Of a stretch of DNA of 64,000 nt, positions 32,761 through 43,842 are shown in pieces. Origin of the DNA: Locusta migratoria. Its lineage: Eukaryota; Arthropoda; Insecta; Orthoptera; Acrididae. The translations under genes and the position numbers were made by a program. The number at the start of each line of letters is the position of its first letter. The first letter of the stretch is position 1. The stretch is from positions 350,859,168-350,923,167 of the forward strand of contig CM048744.1 of NCBI GenBank assembly GCA_026315105.1. Reading direction: 5' to 3'. The notes beneath the pieces are model-generated. The model did not search any database. It was not told the DNA's origin and saw only the letters and a program-made list of their open reading frames with translations.

Positions 32761-34944
32761 CCTGCCCTGAAAACGTGGTCAACTTATCAGCCCAGAGCTA
32801 TCCACGGTGACAAAATCAAGGCTTGACCCCCCAGTATTGAGAGGTTGAATGAACACTTCCGTCTACCTCTCAGCACTGGCGCCGAGTAAACACAAACACA
32901 GAAGCCTTCTCTAGTTCACCGGCTGAGGAGCCAAACAAGTTTCCCGTTGGCAAGCAACGCTACGTTCGGCCCATTAGCAGTTGATTACTGATGCTGTTAG
33001 TTCACCGCCTTTCCCCACCTAAGCACAACAGGGCCAACCTGAACGACACAAAGAAGTTACGGTGTAAATCTTGAGGCTAAGGTGTGTGCGAATTGAAAAC
33101 CGACCGACAATCAGATCTAGCAGTGTTGTTGGCATGCATAGCGGCATTAACAAGACATTACTCTTTAGAATAAGACAAGTTAAATGACTAAAGGTTAAGG
33201 ACAAAGTAGTTTACGCTTTACAAGGCTATGTGATGTTTCACATTGTACGCAAAGTGCGATTTATGGTTCTTTCCGCCAGGAGAAAAGTTTTAACTGTTAC
33301 CGGCAACTGGGAACAAATTATAAACGTAGCGAGAATGCAATTTAAGAAAATGTAATTCTTTTGATCTTGGGCTAGATAATTTGAGACTAGTACACCTGAA
33401 ACATGTGCCCCTGTATTTCGTTCACGTCCCCGATCTAGAATCGTTATGAGAAGACGTGGCAATGAAAAAATGAATGGAAGGCAGATGTAAACATTAAACG
33501 CCCTAAAACTAAATACATATAAAACACTAACACACGCACATTTATTTAAACATTTCCGCGCAACGCAATAATTGACTTCAAATTCTCTGTACATTCGTAC
33601 CTGGCTGCATCGTTGATGACTGATCAATTTTAAAATAGTAGGAAACGCCATCCCATACACAACACCGACAATTGGATTTGGTTTCTCAAGATAGCGCTGC
33701 AAACGCGATGGAGGCAGGCAGTTGTCTGCTATGAAATACATGGTTCGCATTTTACAAATACCTAGTTCTAACATATTACCAACTATTGGTTTCAGATTGT
33801 CTCCGTGTACTTCTGAACCTGAAGGTTTGAAATAGTTCTTCGCATGTGGCTAAGGCCTTCCTCACGTTCCGCCAGCTTCACGAGTCTCTTCCATTGGTTT
33901 CTGTTGCGATGCGAAGTTTTACAACTTAAGGACGGACAGGTTCTTTTTCAATTGTGTGAAATGTGAAGTTCATTTATATGTGACTGGGCAGCATTAGTAA
34001 TTTAGAAGTTGCGTCATGCAAACAGTAGAGAAAAAGAAAAAATAAATAAATATTGTGAATTAAAAAAGCATTTTGAAATTATTTGGCAGATTTGTCTAGT
34101 AACATAAAAAGTTAATACATATATTTTTCAGAAGAAAGTAAATAAATGTAATACATCCATGGTGAGTTTCCAATCAGGCTCATATGTAGCCCCCTATGGA
34201 TGAGAGTGTTAAACCTGGGTATTCTGGAACAATTTTCTCTCTCTCACACTCTTCATCACCAAATAAACTTCTCTCTTGACAGGAAATCCAAACCTCTAGT
34301 CCCTGTTATTATCGATAACATCCAGGTAAACTTGAGTTTTATATTCCAATGAAAGAGCACAGGTTTTTAGGACGACATTGCCATCATCAGGAGCATCTAA
34401 AAACCCACCAAATGTGACGACTAAACTTTACTACAAATCATTTGTGACATTCTATGGTATTTAAAATGTGTACACGATATTAATACTAGTCAAGAAAGAT
34501 CGTAATATAGTGAATCTGATACATAACATGGGAGCATATTCCGTGTATCGATTATTGGCACGTCAGAATATACAGGCAGATATTACGTAAGCACTGACGC
34601 CTGCAGATGCAGAGGTTTTGCATAGTATCTTTCTAGTTTCTAATTGAGAAAGTGTTTAATTTGCTTAATTTATGCGGGCACATGCCTGTGACACGATTAG
34701 TAGGGGCAATTGTTCGTCCATTTCTATTATATTGTTGTCCCATCGTCTTAAGATCCTGTTTTCATTAGATGTGGTTACACATTTATGGGGCTGTACTGTG
34801 CATTCTGTAGACAGTCGTATAGTTGTTTCCCTTGTGGGCATGGAATGTATTATCTGAAATCGGCATTCACAATTCATGCACCAAAGAATCATTGTGACAA
34901 GGGCTTTTAGTCAACTCTTACAGATGTGTGTTTCTCATGGATTC
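32761..34944. other. No supported gene
   Basis: Contains a 178-codon minus-strand frame (33238-33774) without a recognisable domain, and a weak CTGATGATGGCAATG hammerhead-like remnant on the minus strand near 34366-34396. Otherwise AT-rich and featureless. Confidence 0.4.
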
Positions 34945-35857
34945 GCGAGTCCGCGGTGCCCCCCTCGCGAGTCCGCGGTGCCCCCCTCGCGAGTCCGCGG
35001 TGCCCCCCTCGCGAGTCCGCGGTGCCCCCCTCGCGAGTCCGCGGTGCCCCCCTCGCGAGTCCGCGGTGCCCCCCTCGCGAGTCCGCGGTGCCCCCCTCGC
35101 GAGTCCGCGGTGCCCCCCTCGCGAGTCCGCGGTGCCCCCCTCGCGAGTCCGCGGTGCCCCCCTCGCGAGTCCGCGGTGCCCCCCTCGCGAGTCCGCGGTG
35201 CCCCCCTCGCGAGTCCGCGGTGCCCCCCTCGCGAGTCCGCGGTGCCCCCCTCGCGAGTCCGCGGTGCCCCCCTCGCGAGTCCGCGGTGCCCCCCTCGCGA
35301 GTCCGCGGTGCCCCCCTCGCGAGTCCGCGGTGCCCCCCTCGCGAGTCCGCGGTGCCCCCCTCGCGAGTCCGCGGTGCCCCCCTCGCGAGTCCGCGGTGCC
35401 CCCCTCGCGAGTCCGCGGTGCCCCCCTCGCGAGTCCGCGGTGCCCCCCTCGCGAGTCCGCGGTGCCCCCCTCGCGAGTCCGCGGTGCCCCCCCTCGCGAG
35501 TCCGCGGTGCCCCCCTCGCGAGTCCGCGGTGCCCCCCCTCGCGAGTCCGCGGTGCCCCCCCTCGCGAGTCCGCGGTGCCCCCCTCGCGAGTCCGCGGTGC
35601 CCCCCTCGCGAGTCCGCGGTGCCCCCCTCGCGAGTCCGCGGTGCCCCCCTCGCGAGTCCGCGGTGCCCCCCCTCGCGAGTCCGCGGTGCCCCCCTCGCGA
35701 GTCCGCGGTGCCCCCCTCGCGAGTCCGCGGTGCCCCCCTCGCGAGTCCGCGGTGCCCCCCTCGCGAGTCCGGTACCCCCTTCGCGAGTCCGGTACCCCCT
35801 TCGCGAGTCCGGTACCCCCCTTCGCGAGTCCGGTACCCCCCTTCGCGAGTCCGGTAC
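34945..35857 (+). repeat. 22-bp GC-rich minisatellite, 42 units
   Basis: The first 37 units read GCGAGTCCGCGGTG followed by CCCCCCTC. Four of them carry one extra C (23 bp). From 35763 five variant units read GCGAGTCCGGTACCCC(C)..TTC at 20-21 bp; the last one is partial. Each unit has two palindromic cores, TCGCGA and CCGCGG, and CpG sites. Because 22 is not a multiple of 3 and the unit lacks stops, all frames stay open, giving spurious frames of more than 300 codons on both strands. Confidence 0.97.
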
Positions 35858-36427
35858 TTCGTGTAGCCCACACTGAAGCGATCCTGAATCTAAATGTTTT
35901 AGCTGTGAAATCGACTTATTGTATCTTGTTATGGTCTTTATCCTGAACACTGTTTTCATGAATCTCTCCACGTTCGGAGGTAAGGAACGCCGTAGCAGAA
36001 GAACGCCTTGGTTATAGCAGGTGCAGCGCCGGGAGTGCAGCCCGCAGCAGGTGTCAGGGAGAGGCGTTGGCGGCCGTGAAGCACTGTGCCAGCCACGGAC
36101 AGGCACGGCGCCCATCTCCAGCATCTCGCCGCTACTCGCTACCTGATGGCTTCTGTCCGGGCGGTGCGGCGCGCTTTGCAACACCAAATACACTTTGTAC
36201 GGTCGAAAACCGAGCGGTTGCGAGTCTTCCGCAGACAGCTGTAGACGTCAATATGCCGCCCTTATGTCCCGTTTGGCAACTGTAAATTTGCTGCATTAGA
36301 GGAAGGCTAATGTACGGGTAAAACTATCGTTGACACTTCCGACTCTTATTCTGCAAAGTTCGTGCAATGCAAACATCGTTCACTGCTAACAGTTCAGTCA
36401 GTGCATTAGTAAGGTAAAGCAGTCAAC
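35858..36427. other. No recognisable feature
   Basis: GC-richer than the surroundings at 35990-36180. No gene is supported. Confidence 0.45.
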
Positions 36428-36724
36428 AATCCGAAGATTGGTTTGAACACCACATTGCATTACTAGGCATAGTCCTGTTTGGAGGTGGTATGCCGTTGCC
36501 TTCCTTCGACTTTTGATCTGACTTACCAAGACAGTTATAGGGGGACCTACACTTTAACGCTGGTTCCGAACCACAGTGCTACTCGGTATTTTGCACATCA
36601 GCAACACTGCCAGAGGTGAAAGAAGTGCAAAGTGTCAAATATCTTAGGACCTGGCGGGGATCGAACCCACGACCTTTTGATTTGTAGTCTAGCATTTTAC
36701 CACTGTGCAACCGAGGCGCATTGG
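36428..36724 (-). mobile_element. tRNA-derived SINE, family B
   Basis: Inverse copy of the 13971-14230 SINE. The B-box complement GGCGGGGATCGAACCCACGA lies at about 36653-36672 and the body has CTGCCAGAGGTGAAAGAAGT. It carries about 45 extra bases relative to the first copy near 36545-36590. Confidence 0.8.
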
Positions 36725-36976
36725 TACATAATCATAATAGCCAAGAGTTGTTACTGAGTATCAATACAGGGCTCGATCTTGATTCGAAACTGTCTAAATC
36801 TACAATCCAGAAGTTGTGTGTGAGGAGGGTACTTAGTGTACATGTAGCAGTGCCACTTCCCCTTCTGCCAGTAAGCCCTCTGCGTGCGTTGTAATACTTT
36901 AATTTTAACCTCGTGGCCTTTTTCACGCAATATACATAGAAGAAAGCACTATATTGGATAACTTTTCAACAAACGT

Positions 36977-37545
36977 ATTAGATATAATGAGAGGCGTTTA
37001 ATTAAAATTTGTGCTGTGGCCGGCATTCCAACCCAGAACCTCCTGCAAACTACGCAGAGTTGGGGATAATGCGGCTACACGGACTTTCAAAGCACGTGTC
37101 CCTCTACACCACACACTTCAATTCTGCCTTAATGTTCCCTGTGAAATATGTACTAAAGTACCAAGTCTCTCCTATATTGGAATAGCACCCCAGAAAAGAA
37201 CGTGCATGGGAACAATCCTGCTTTGTACCTCAGGCGGAGACAGTATCTCATACTGAAGGTATATATGTTTATGTTTACATCAACTCTGCCTTAGGTATAA
37301 GGCAAGATTGTTGCCATGAACGTTCTTTGCTGGGATGCTATTCTAATATAGCAGAGCCTTGGTAATTTGATACGTATTTGACAGGGAACACGGAGGCACA
37401 ATTAAAGTATGTGTGTAGCCGCATTATCCGCAACGCCGTGTTAGCTGAGCGGTTCAAACTTTAAAGCGTCTGCCTAGTATGCAGGAGGTTCCGGGTTCGA
37501 ATCCCGGCCACAGCACAAATTTTAATTAAACGCCTCATATCTAAT
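36977..37545. repeat. Foldback element with a tRNA-like module in each arm
   Basis: The arms pair over about 280 bp each: ATTAGATATAATGAGAGGCG at the left and CGCCTCATATCTAAT at the right. The right arm holds a tRNA-like unit at about 37424-37515 (TTAGCTGAGCGGTT A box; GGGTTCGAATCCCGGCC B box; anticodon-loop CTAGTAT, threonine-like AGT). The left arm holds a more decayed inverse copy at 37015-37075. The turn lies near 37255-37290. Confidence 0.85.
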
Positions 37546-38389
37546 ACTTTTGGTATAATGAGACAATGTTTATCTCAAGGAATTTATTGTTGATCTGCAA
37601 CAAACACACTGGACTGACACAAGCTCTTACCATGCTACGGAACGCTTCTCTCGCGGCGTGTGATACTTCAATTAACCTATCATCTCCGCTTCGTTTTCGC
37701 GCTTGATAATCAACTTGACTGACTCAGAGTATTCTTCCAATAATTATCCATTAACGTTATGTGGGCATTCTGGGCTGAATAGGTTGGGATACGTCTTTCA
37801 GAGCGTTTCACAGATGTAAGCACTCGCTGTGCCTAATCAGTTATTTATTGCTGTCCACAATCATGATCCGGAATTGCGTTTCCGTATACTGTTCTGCAAA
37901 ACCTGTTACTCTTTTTTTAGTTATGTATACGACTGTTCCATTCTGTGAAATTGGTAAGTTCGTAAGAAGAGCCATCTTTTATCATAGCAGGAAAACATTA
38001 CAGAGATATATGGAGGTACTGTTCCCTGAAAGAAGCGCACTTGGCGAGGTTTCAACAGAAGTAGGTAACTGTTTGCTTGGAAGCAAAGATAGCTTTGTAG
38101 TTTCTCTCTTTTTACTTTGAACTGCATTAGCTTTTCTTTCTGCAGAGACAGGAAGTTCTTGGGTGGTAGCTGCCAGTCTGAAGGCAGCGTAGGCTCTAAA
38201 CAGTGTATGCTATCCACTACACTGGTCAAACCTACGAATCTTTGACATTATTAACAGTGATGCAGTACATGGTATTAATTACCAACTTTGGAGTATGGGG
38301 AATATTAAACTCCCGGGCCGCAGCGAATCAGACTCACCTTGTTCAAATTTATTTCATAACACATACGATCAAGAGAACTAATTCGGGTG
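37546..38389. other. No recognisable feature
   Basis: Short frames only. Confidence 0.45.
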
Positions 38390-38391
38390 CA

Positions 38392-38424
38392 CCCACAAAC
38401 GTTTCGAATGTCATCTTCAGTTGG
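38392..38424 (-). ncRNA. Weak hammerhead-like motif
   Basis: Minus strand CTGAAGA (complement of 38414-38420) then TGACATTC and GAAAC (complement of 38401-38405) followed by GTTTG. Stem II is nearly absent, so this is listed as a possible relic only. Confidence 0.2.
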
Positions 38425-38694
38425 AAGAAGTCGCTTATCTTAGGATCCGCACACCGTCAAGATTGCGTGGCTTCTTTAAACGGCCACGAGTGCAATTTCT
38501 CACGACAGCGCAAACTACGAAGCACGGCGAGAGGAACGTTTATTTACAACAGATAGCAGCAACTCAGGCCCCAACACTCGCTCAATCCCTGCTACTAGTG
38601 TACTTTACGGGCAGCCGCCAAAGCTGAGATACCAGCTCAGTGTCTTCCATCAATAGCTGCGTCACAATAAGCCGAGTGAGTTTGCTCCAACAGT

Positions 38695-38696
<2 letters not shown>

Positions 38697-38744
<48 letters not shown>
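38697..38744. repeat. (AC)n microsatellite
   Basis: Twenty-four AC dinucleotides. The following 38745-39166 has no recognisable feature. Confidence 0.97.
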
Positions 38745-38745
<1 letters not shown>

Positions 38746-39166
38746 AGAAACGACGCTGCTTGACAGTATGAATACATTAGAAACCCATCTTCTAGAACCT
38801 GAACTCTCAAGTTGTCGACAGGCTAAATGTAAGTGCTAAGACGCTTCATTCTTGGAACCCAGACAGTTCTACCACAGCTTAACAGTGACGACACTGCCAC
38901 TGAATTGTGTTATACACTGCGACAGCAGCGCGCCAAGTGGCCGGCAAGGAACATTTCTGAATACGATATTGGATAAGTGCGAGTAGTATTGTTTATATTA
39001 ATTTAACAATTACACCGTAACTTACAGGTTTTTACTGAAGAATGGCTAAGAAAGACGTCGCTGTTCTACTCAGGAACGTTAAGGTTTCTAAACTACAATT
39101 CCACTTCAGCCTGAGAAGGTGTTATGTAGAAAACGTGTATAGAATGCAATAACTACTGTATTTAAC

Positions 39167-39332
39167 GGCCGGTCGCAGTGGCCGAGCGGTCTGCGGCGTG
39201 CCAGTCACGGTCTGCACGGATGCGTGCATGTTTATACTAAAGACGACATAAGGTAGTTCATAAGTAGTTTGTAAGTTTAGGGGCTGATGACCCCGTAGCT
39301 AAGTCCCACAAGCTCTACAAACATCTGAACAT
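39167..39332 (+). mobile_element. SINE family A with internal deletion
   Basis: Head GGCCGGTCGCAGTGGCCGAG and GTCTGCGGCGTGCCAGTCAC are kept. The B-box region is lost, and the body resumes at GCATGTTTATACTAAAG through ACTTAG-type sequence to CAAACATCTGAACAT. Confidence 0.85.
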
Positions 39333-40054
39333 TGAGAAAGATTAAAAAAACGGCAGAAAACGAGCAAATTACCCTAATACGTGGTGGGACATCTTCGGCG
39401 CGTAGCACTATTGGAGTTGGGAGATGATACTACCGAGAAACGATTATCGGTTCGGTGTAATAAGGAAAAAACTAAATTTCGAGAAGACGAATTCTGAGGG
39501 TAGTAACGGTGCCGAAAATGAAGTGTGTGCAACGAGCAGTGTTATTTTATTTCTTCGTATTTTATGTAATCCTTTGTTCTGAAGACGGAAGATTGTCAGT
39601 TTTATATTATTATAATAATGGAATAAAATGTCAAAACTAAAGAAGCTGTCTAAAGCGCGTGCCTAGTAAGCGGGAGGTCTCCGTTCGAATCCTGGTCAAA
39701 GCACACATTTTAATTCAGTGCCTCTACTTAATCAGTGTTAATTGCCAGTTTCCGAAAAGTACAAATTTATCTCAATCGCTGTGCAGATTATTTTCAGACC
39801 TACGCTACGCGGACACGATGGTCACCTTACTTACGGAATTCCCGTCGAACACCTCGCATTAAACCCAAGTTATGAACTTAATCCACAAACGTAATGCTCC
39901 TGTCCGTTGCCCTGTTTATTCGCGGCATTTCGCCGATGTTCACAGGAATTCGATCATGGTGTGCGTTGTATTGATGGGATCATTGACCTGTCATCGCCTT
40001 GGCGTCTTCTTTCGGACACAAAATATCTGGTTGATACCTTCTCAAACAAAAATC
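39333..40054. other. tRNA-like remnant at 39641-39705, otherwise empty
   Basis: The segment has GTGCCTAGTAAGCGGGAGG and CGTTCGAATCCTGG, matching the anticodon-to-B-box part of the threonine-like modules at 29.9 and 37.4 kb, followed by the same TTTTAATTCA tail. The A-box side is lost. Confidence 0.5.
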
Positions 40055-40729
40055 GGTCCACTTTGGATTTGTAGTTTTATAAGTTTTTGCGAACATTTTG
40101 GACCAAAAAAATAACCTAAATAATAAAAAATTAGTGTCAAACTATTGTGAAAAAAACAATAAAAAAACATTTAGGTACTCGCGGGTTCCGAACCACTGAC
40201 CTTCAGCGTCACAGTCTAACACAATGCCCATTACGCTACAGCTTACAGTTAGGAATTGCGTTCTTTAATCTGATACTATTGATGGTCGTTAATATGGAAT
40301 TTGTAGACACTATATTATCATTTATCGAACGAAGAACGACATCTTTTTGTTAATTCTTCAGTGCGCCATTGCTTTGAAGGGAGAACGTGTAAGTTACAAT
40401 AAGAAAATCATCAAATACGCAACGCAAGATGGCGTATGACAGACAGTTCTGAGTGAGGAATGTCACGCGTCATCTGCGAACGGCTGGTTTTCATTAATTC
40501 AATGGAGGGTGTCAAATCTTCGTTATTTTTTTGCAAATATCTCCCAAACGATACGAGATATGAAAAAACAGAGCAAAGTTGTAGAGAGTTTTCTCCTCTT
40601 TAAATTAGGTTATTCAATTTTCGTGTCAGATGAATGGTTAAGCCGTTATTTTCATTTAATTTTTCGAGCTGTCAAAAGACGATCGCAAAGGCCCAGTTTT
40701 AGTGTTACTATAGTAACCTGAAGTGGGCC
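40055..40729. mobile_element. TIR repeat carrying a tRNA-like module, copy 2
   Basis: Inverse, shorter copy of 27640-28562. It starts GGTCCACTTTGG and ends TGAAGTGGGCC. The tRNA-like segment lies on the minus strand at about 40168-40250 (GGGTTCCGAACCACTGACC). One of the two internal direct blocks present in copy 1 is missing. Confidence 0.7.
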
Positions 40730-41563
40730 AATAGCACGCTAGCAATGTGTGAGTAGCGTGGAAGTACTGAAGTAACGTACAGACGAGAGGGAATCTGCGG
40801 GCAAGACCTGGACTCCGTTTTGAGCGCTGGAGCGCCAGCTTTAGATTTCCGGGAACACGGCACCGCACCGTACACGCGGCTGTTTGCACAACAGAAGAAG
40901 AGCGGCCATTATTCGCGACATTGACTTCCATGAATGCGGGACGTGCCGTTCGGCGCCGATTGTTTACCGCGGCGATGACGCAGGGGGCGGTGTACAAGGA
41001 CCGATAGGAGAGCGCCATATATACCAGCTGCCCAGCCCGCGCTCTGACTGCAGGCTGGTCAAAGTGCTGCACAAATACGGAGCGCCAGCTGGTTTTTACC
41101 TGCTTGTACGTACGTGGAAAAACTGAAGTGCTATGCTGACTTGAGATTTTTTTTCCTATCAGTCCGAGGAATTTGTCGCTTGTCACATTTTCTCTCTCCT
41201 ACAATGAGACAACATGGGTAGCAGATTTTGGAATTTGATAGTCATAGTACGTGAAATTCAGAACTCAACAATCAGCCAAAGCCATTCGACGCAACTCTCG
41301 AAAATCTGTATGCATGTAAAAGAAAGTCGTGTTGGTTACACTATAACTAAAGAACGTCTGAACCGATTTGGCTCAAAATTGGTGGGGAGGTAGCTTAGAA
41401 GCAGGACATAAATGGGTATGTCACGGCCACACACAGGTCGAGTGAGTACTGTGCTCCATAATTTTACGATGTAGACAGTCTTTTAAATTTTACTTTTTAT
41501 TCTATTGACATGGAATCAGCCACATTTTATTTAACAACTATTTTAATGTGAGCCTTATGTAAT
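40730..41563. other. No supported gene
   Basis: GC-rich at 40780-41110. The 176-codon minus frame ending at 40656 overlaps the neighbouring repeat and has no domain. Confidence 0.4.
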
Positions 41564-41609
41564 ACTTCTGAAGAAGGTAGAATTACTTTTGCCGAAACCT
41601 AGGTCAAGG
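41564..41609 (+). ncRNA. Hammerhead-ribozyme-like motif (stem III ACCTAGGT)
   Basis: CTGAAGA at 41568-41574, stem II GGTA...TTGCC, GAAAC at 41594-41598, the 8-base palindrome ACCTAGGT (41597-41604) as stem III, and cleavage triplet GTC at 41603-41605. CTT (41565-41567) pairs with AAG (41606-41608) as stem I. One extra A follows CTGAAGA, matching the extra base in the sister motifs at 25.3 and 51.6 kb. Confidence 0.55.
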
Positions 41610-41901
41610 TTTATGCATGTAAACCATTTTTATGCAACTCGTCGGCTGAAACTTGACTTTTGGATCGTGTTTCACCGTTGCTGGACTGCAGCCATGTTTA
41701 AAATTTTGACGTTAAAATGTGAAGACAACTACGACTGATAAATTACATTTGTACGCCCCCCCTCCCCCAATGTCGGTGACTGCGGGTACAAACTCAGTTG
41801 GTCGAACACGGTCGAGAGGTTAAATTCCACCAACCATGATATTTACACGACAGTAATGTTGACAGTAGTACTTTTTGCTAACCTCCTTCGAGCGATCTAC
41901 A

Positions 41902-42095
41902 GTTCAAAATGTCTGTAGAGCTTATGGGACTTAACTACGGGGTCATCAGTCCCTACACTTACAAACTACTTGTGAACTAGCTAATCCTAAGGACGGCACA
42001 AATATCCATGCCCGAGGGGGATTCGAACCCCCGACCGTAGCGGCCGTGCAGACCGTGACTGACGCGCCTCAGTCCCCTCTGCCACCGCGGCCGGT
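41902..42095 (-). mobile_element. SINE family A with 10-bp target duplication
   Basis: Reverse copy flanked by GCGATCTACA at 41892-41901 and 42096-42105. Body and head match the consensus closely. Confidence 0.94.
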
Positions 42096-42410
42096 GCGAT
42101 CTACACGCTATTTAAATAATCAACATCACACGTTCGCGAATTCCGCGTTTTTTCCGCGTGTCATCAGATCCCGGTTATCTCTGGGTAACAGATAGCAGCC
42201 AAGGACGACGACCAGCTGAAGCGTTACACACGAAACCCAACACCTGGGGGCACGTATCTCGGCCTGTGACTGGGATAAATGACGGCCCGAGCGCGATCGT
42301 ATTACTGCTGTGTGCAAGCTTCTGCGTCGGGAAATAGGAAGCTATTTAACCTTGTGCGGTAGTGATACACGAAACATCTGCTCCTCCCGTCCTCGCATAT
42401 CGCTTTTGTG

Positions 42411-43600
42411 TTTTTTTTTTTTTTTTGTGGTTTTAGGGCGCACAACTGCTGTGGTCATTAGCGCCCAACACTGCCCATAGTAAAATAGGACCGGGGTTAG
42501 GACTTTAATGGCTTTCGCCATGTTTGCACGATGTATAAAAAATAAAACTTAACCGATTGCGGGTCATTAGCTAAAATGTCAGACATTTCAAATGGTAAAC
42601 ACAGATCATGACGGAGACGATTAAAAAACGGACATTGCACTAAAAGATGGTTCACAGTAAAAGGTGCATCACAATGCTCACATAAGGGAGCAGGACCACC
42701 ACGTAGTAAATGCTGGTGGCTATAACGGCAGTGGCCAATACGAAGCCGGGCCAGGACAATCTCCTCTCGGCGGGAGGGTCGAGATGACGTTGACCAGAGA
42801 TCGGGCACAGGTTTAATGGCTCGCAATTTGTTCCCTGACAGGGATGACCAATGTAGATACCAACGGGAGATAATACGCTGGGAGACACCAGCGCGAAGGT
42901 CATCAGAGCTAGTAGAAAAGGTAGATAGCCGAGGAAGGAGAACTGCCTCCTTGGCAGCCGTATCCGCAGACTCATTCCCCAACACTCCCACGTGGCCAGG
43001 GACCCACAGAAACGTCACAGTAGTTCCGCTCGTTGAAAGAGAAGTAAGGCAATCGCGGATGCTTTGTACCAGGGGATGGACAGGATATAGCGTGCGAAGG
43101 CTCAACAGAGCACTCAGAGAGTCCGAGCAAATGACAGCGTTATTGAGCGAGTTTCGCCGGACGTATTGGGTGGCTTGATATAATACATACAGCTCAGCTG
43201 TAAAAATGGACCTCCACACAGGAAGACGATATTTAAGAGAGACGTTGCCAAGTACAAAGGCACACCCAACACCCTGGTCTGTCTTTGAGCCATCAATGTA
43301 AATGAACAAATGGTCATCAAATTTGAACCGAAGTGCGAGAAATTCTCTCTGGTAGACTGGGTGTGGAGTCCTTTGGAAGAGAATGAAGGTCAAAGTTAAC
43401 ACTGACTTCGGGGCTTCGCCACGGTGGAGAGGTGCCCCCTCCAGCCAAGAAGACAGCAGGCATTGTAACGCCGAGCTGGCCGAGTAACGAACGCAAGCGT
43501 ACTCCCGGCGGTAGCAGAGCAGACGGGCGCATGGCGATCGCCTTTGTGTGATAAGGACTACAACGACTGTAAGTATACAACAAGACATATCAAATGATTT
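42411..43600 (-). mobile_element. 5'-truncated I-like LINE copy
   Basis: Poly-T at 42411-42426 is the poly-A tail of a minus-strand element. Next to it is the 3' hairpin GGGCGC...GCGCCC (42436-42466), also found in the full-length copy. Coding sequence for the RNase H region follows and homology fades near 43.58 kb. It is related to but clearly diverged from the 43672-49594 element. Confidence 0.85.
42497..43583 (-). pseudogene. RNase H and C-terminal zinc finger of truncated I-like LINE
   Basis: The upstream frame reads ALLPPGVRLRSLLGQLGVTM and SLPKDSTPSLPERI. The downstream frame continues with REFLALRFKFDDHLFIYIDG, so a frameshift lies near 43345-43375. The RNase H acidic residues are visible in IDGSKTDQGVG, FTAELY, CSDSLSALLS and GNESADTAAK. 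The C-terminal finger LCEHCDAPFTVNHLLVQC keeps both cysteine pairs and the histidine, unlike the full-length copy. The RT and endonuclease are absent because of 5' truncation. Confidence 0.88.
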
Positions 43601-43842
43601 CCAGTCCATGGTGTACAGCAATCAGTGAGAATGAATATTACTTCAATAAATGATAGTCTTGACTGCAGCTTTTTTTTTTTTTTTGTTTTTTTTTTTTTTT
43701 TTTTGTGGTTTTAGGGCGCACAACTTCTATGGTCATTAGCGCCCAGCTAAGAACATTGATTCGCTATGATTTCAAAAAAAATGGTGACTGTCAGAACATC
43801 AGCAAGAGGCTAAAAACGAAAGATAAAAGACAATTAAAAGGG

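Noticed and set aside
33238..33774. 178-codon minus-strand frame
   Set aside because: No domain, no repeat support and no neighbouring gene structure; the length is plausible by chance over 64 kb.
34945..35857. CRISPR-like array
   Set aside because: Units are contiguous with no spacers, and the genome is eukaryotic.
34876..36193. Open frames of 312-428 codons on both strands
   Set aside because: They are produced by the 22-bp repeat, which lacks stops and cycles through all frames; the peptides are pure repeat.
37424..37515. Functional tRNA-Thr gene
   Set aside because: A and B boxes are good, but the unit lies inside a repeated foldback arm and the acceptor stem pairs poorly.
40656..41186. 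176-codon minus-strand frame
   Set aside because: It overlaps a repeat end and a GC-rich stretch, with no recognisable motif.
42126..42317. Short minus-strand frame before the truncated LINE
   Set aside because: No similarity recognised; below the length I would trust.
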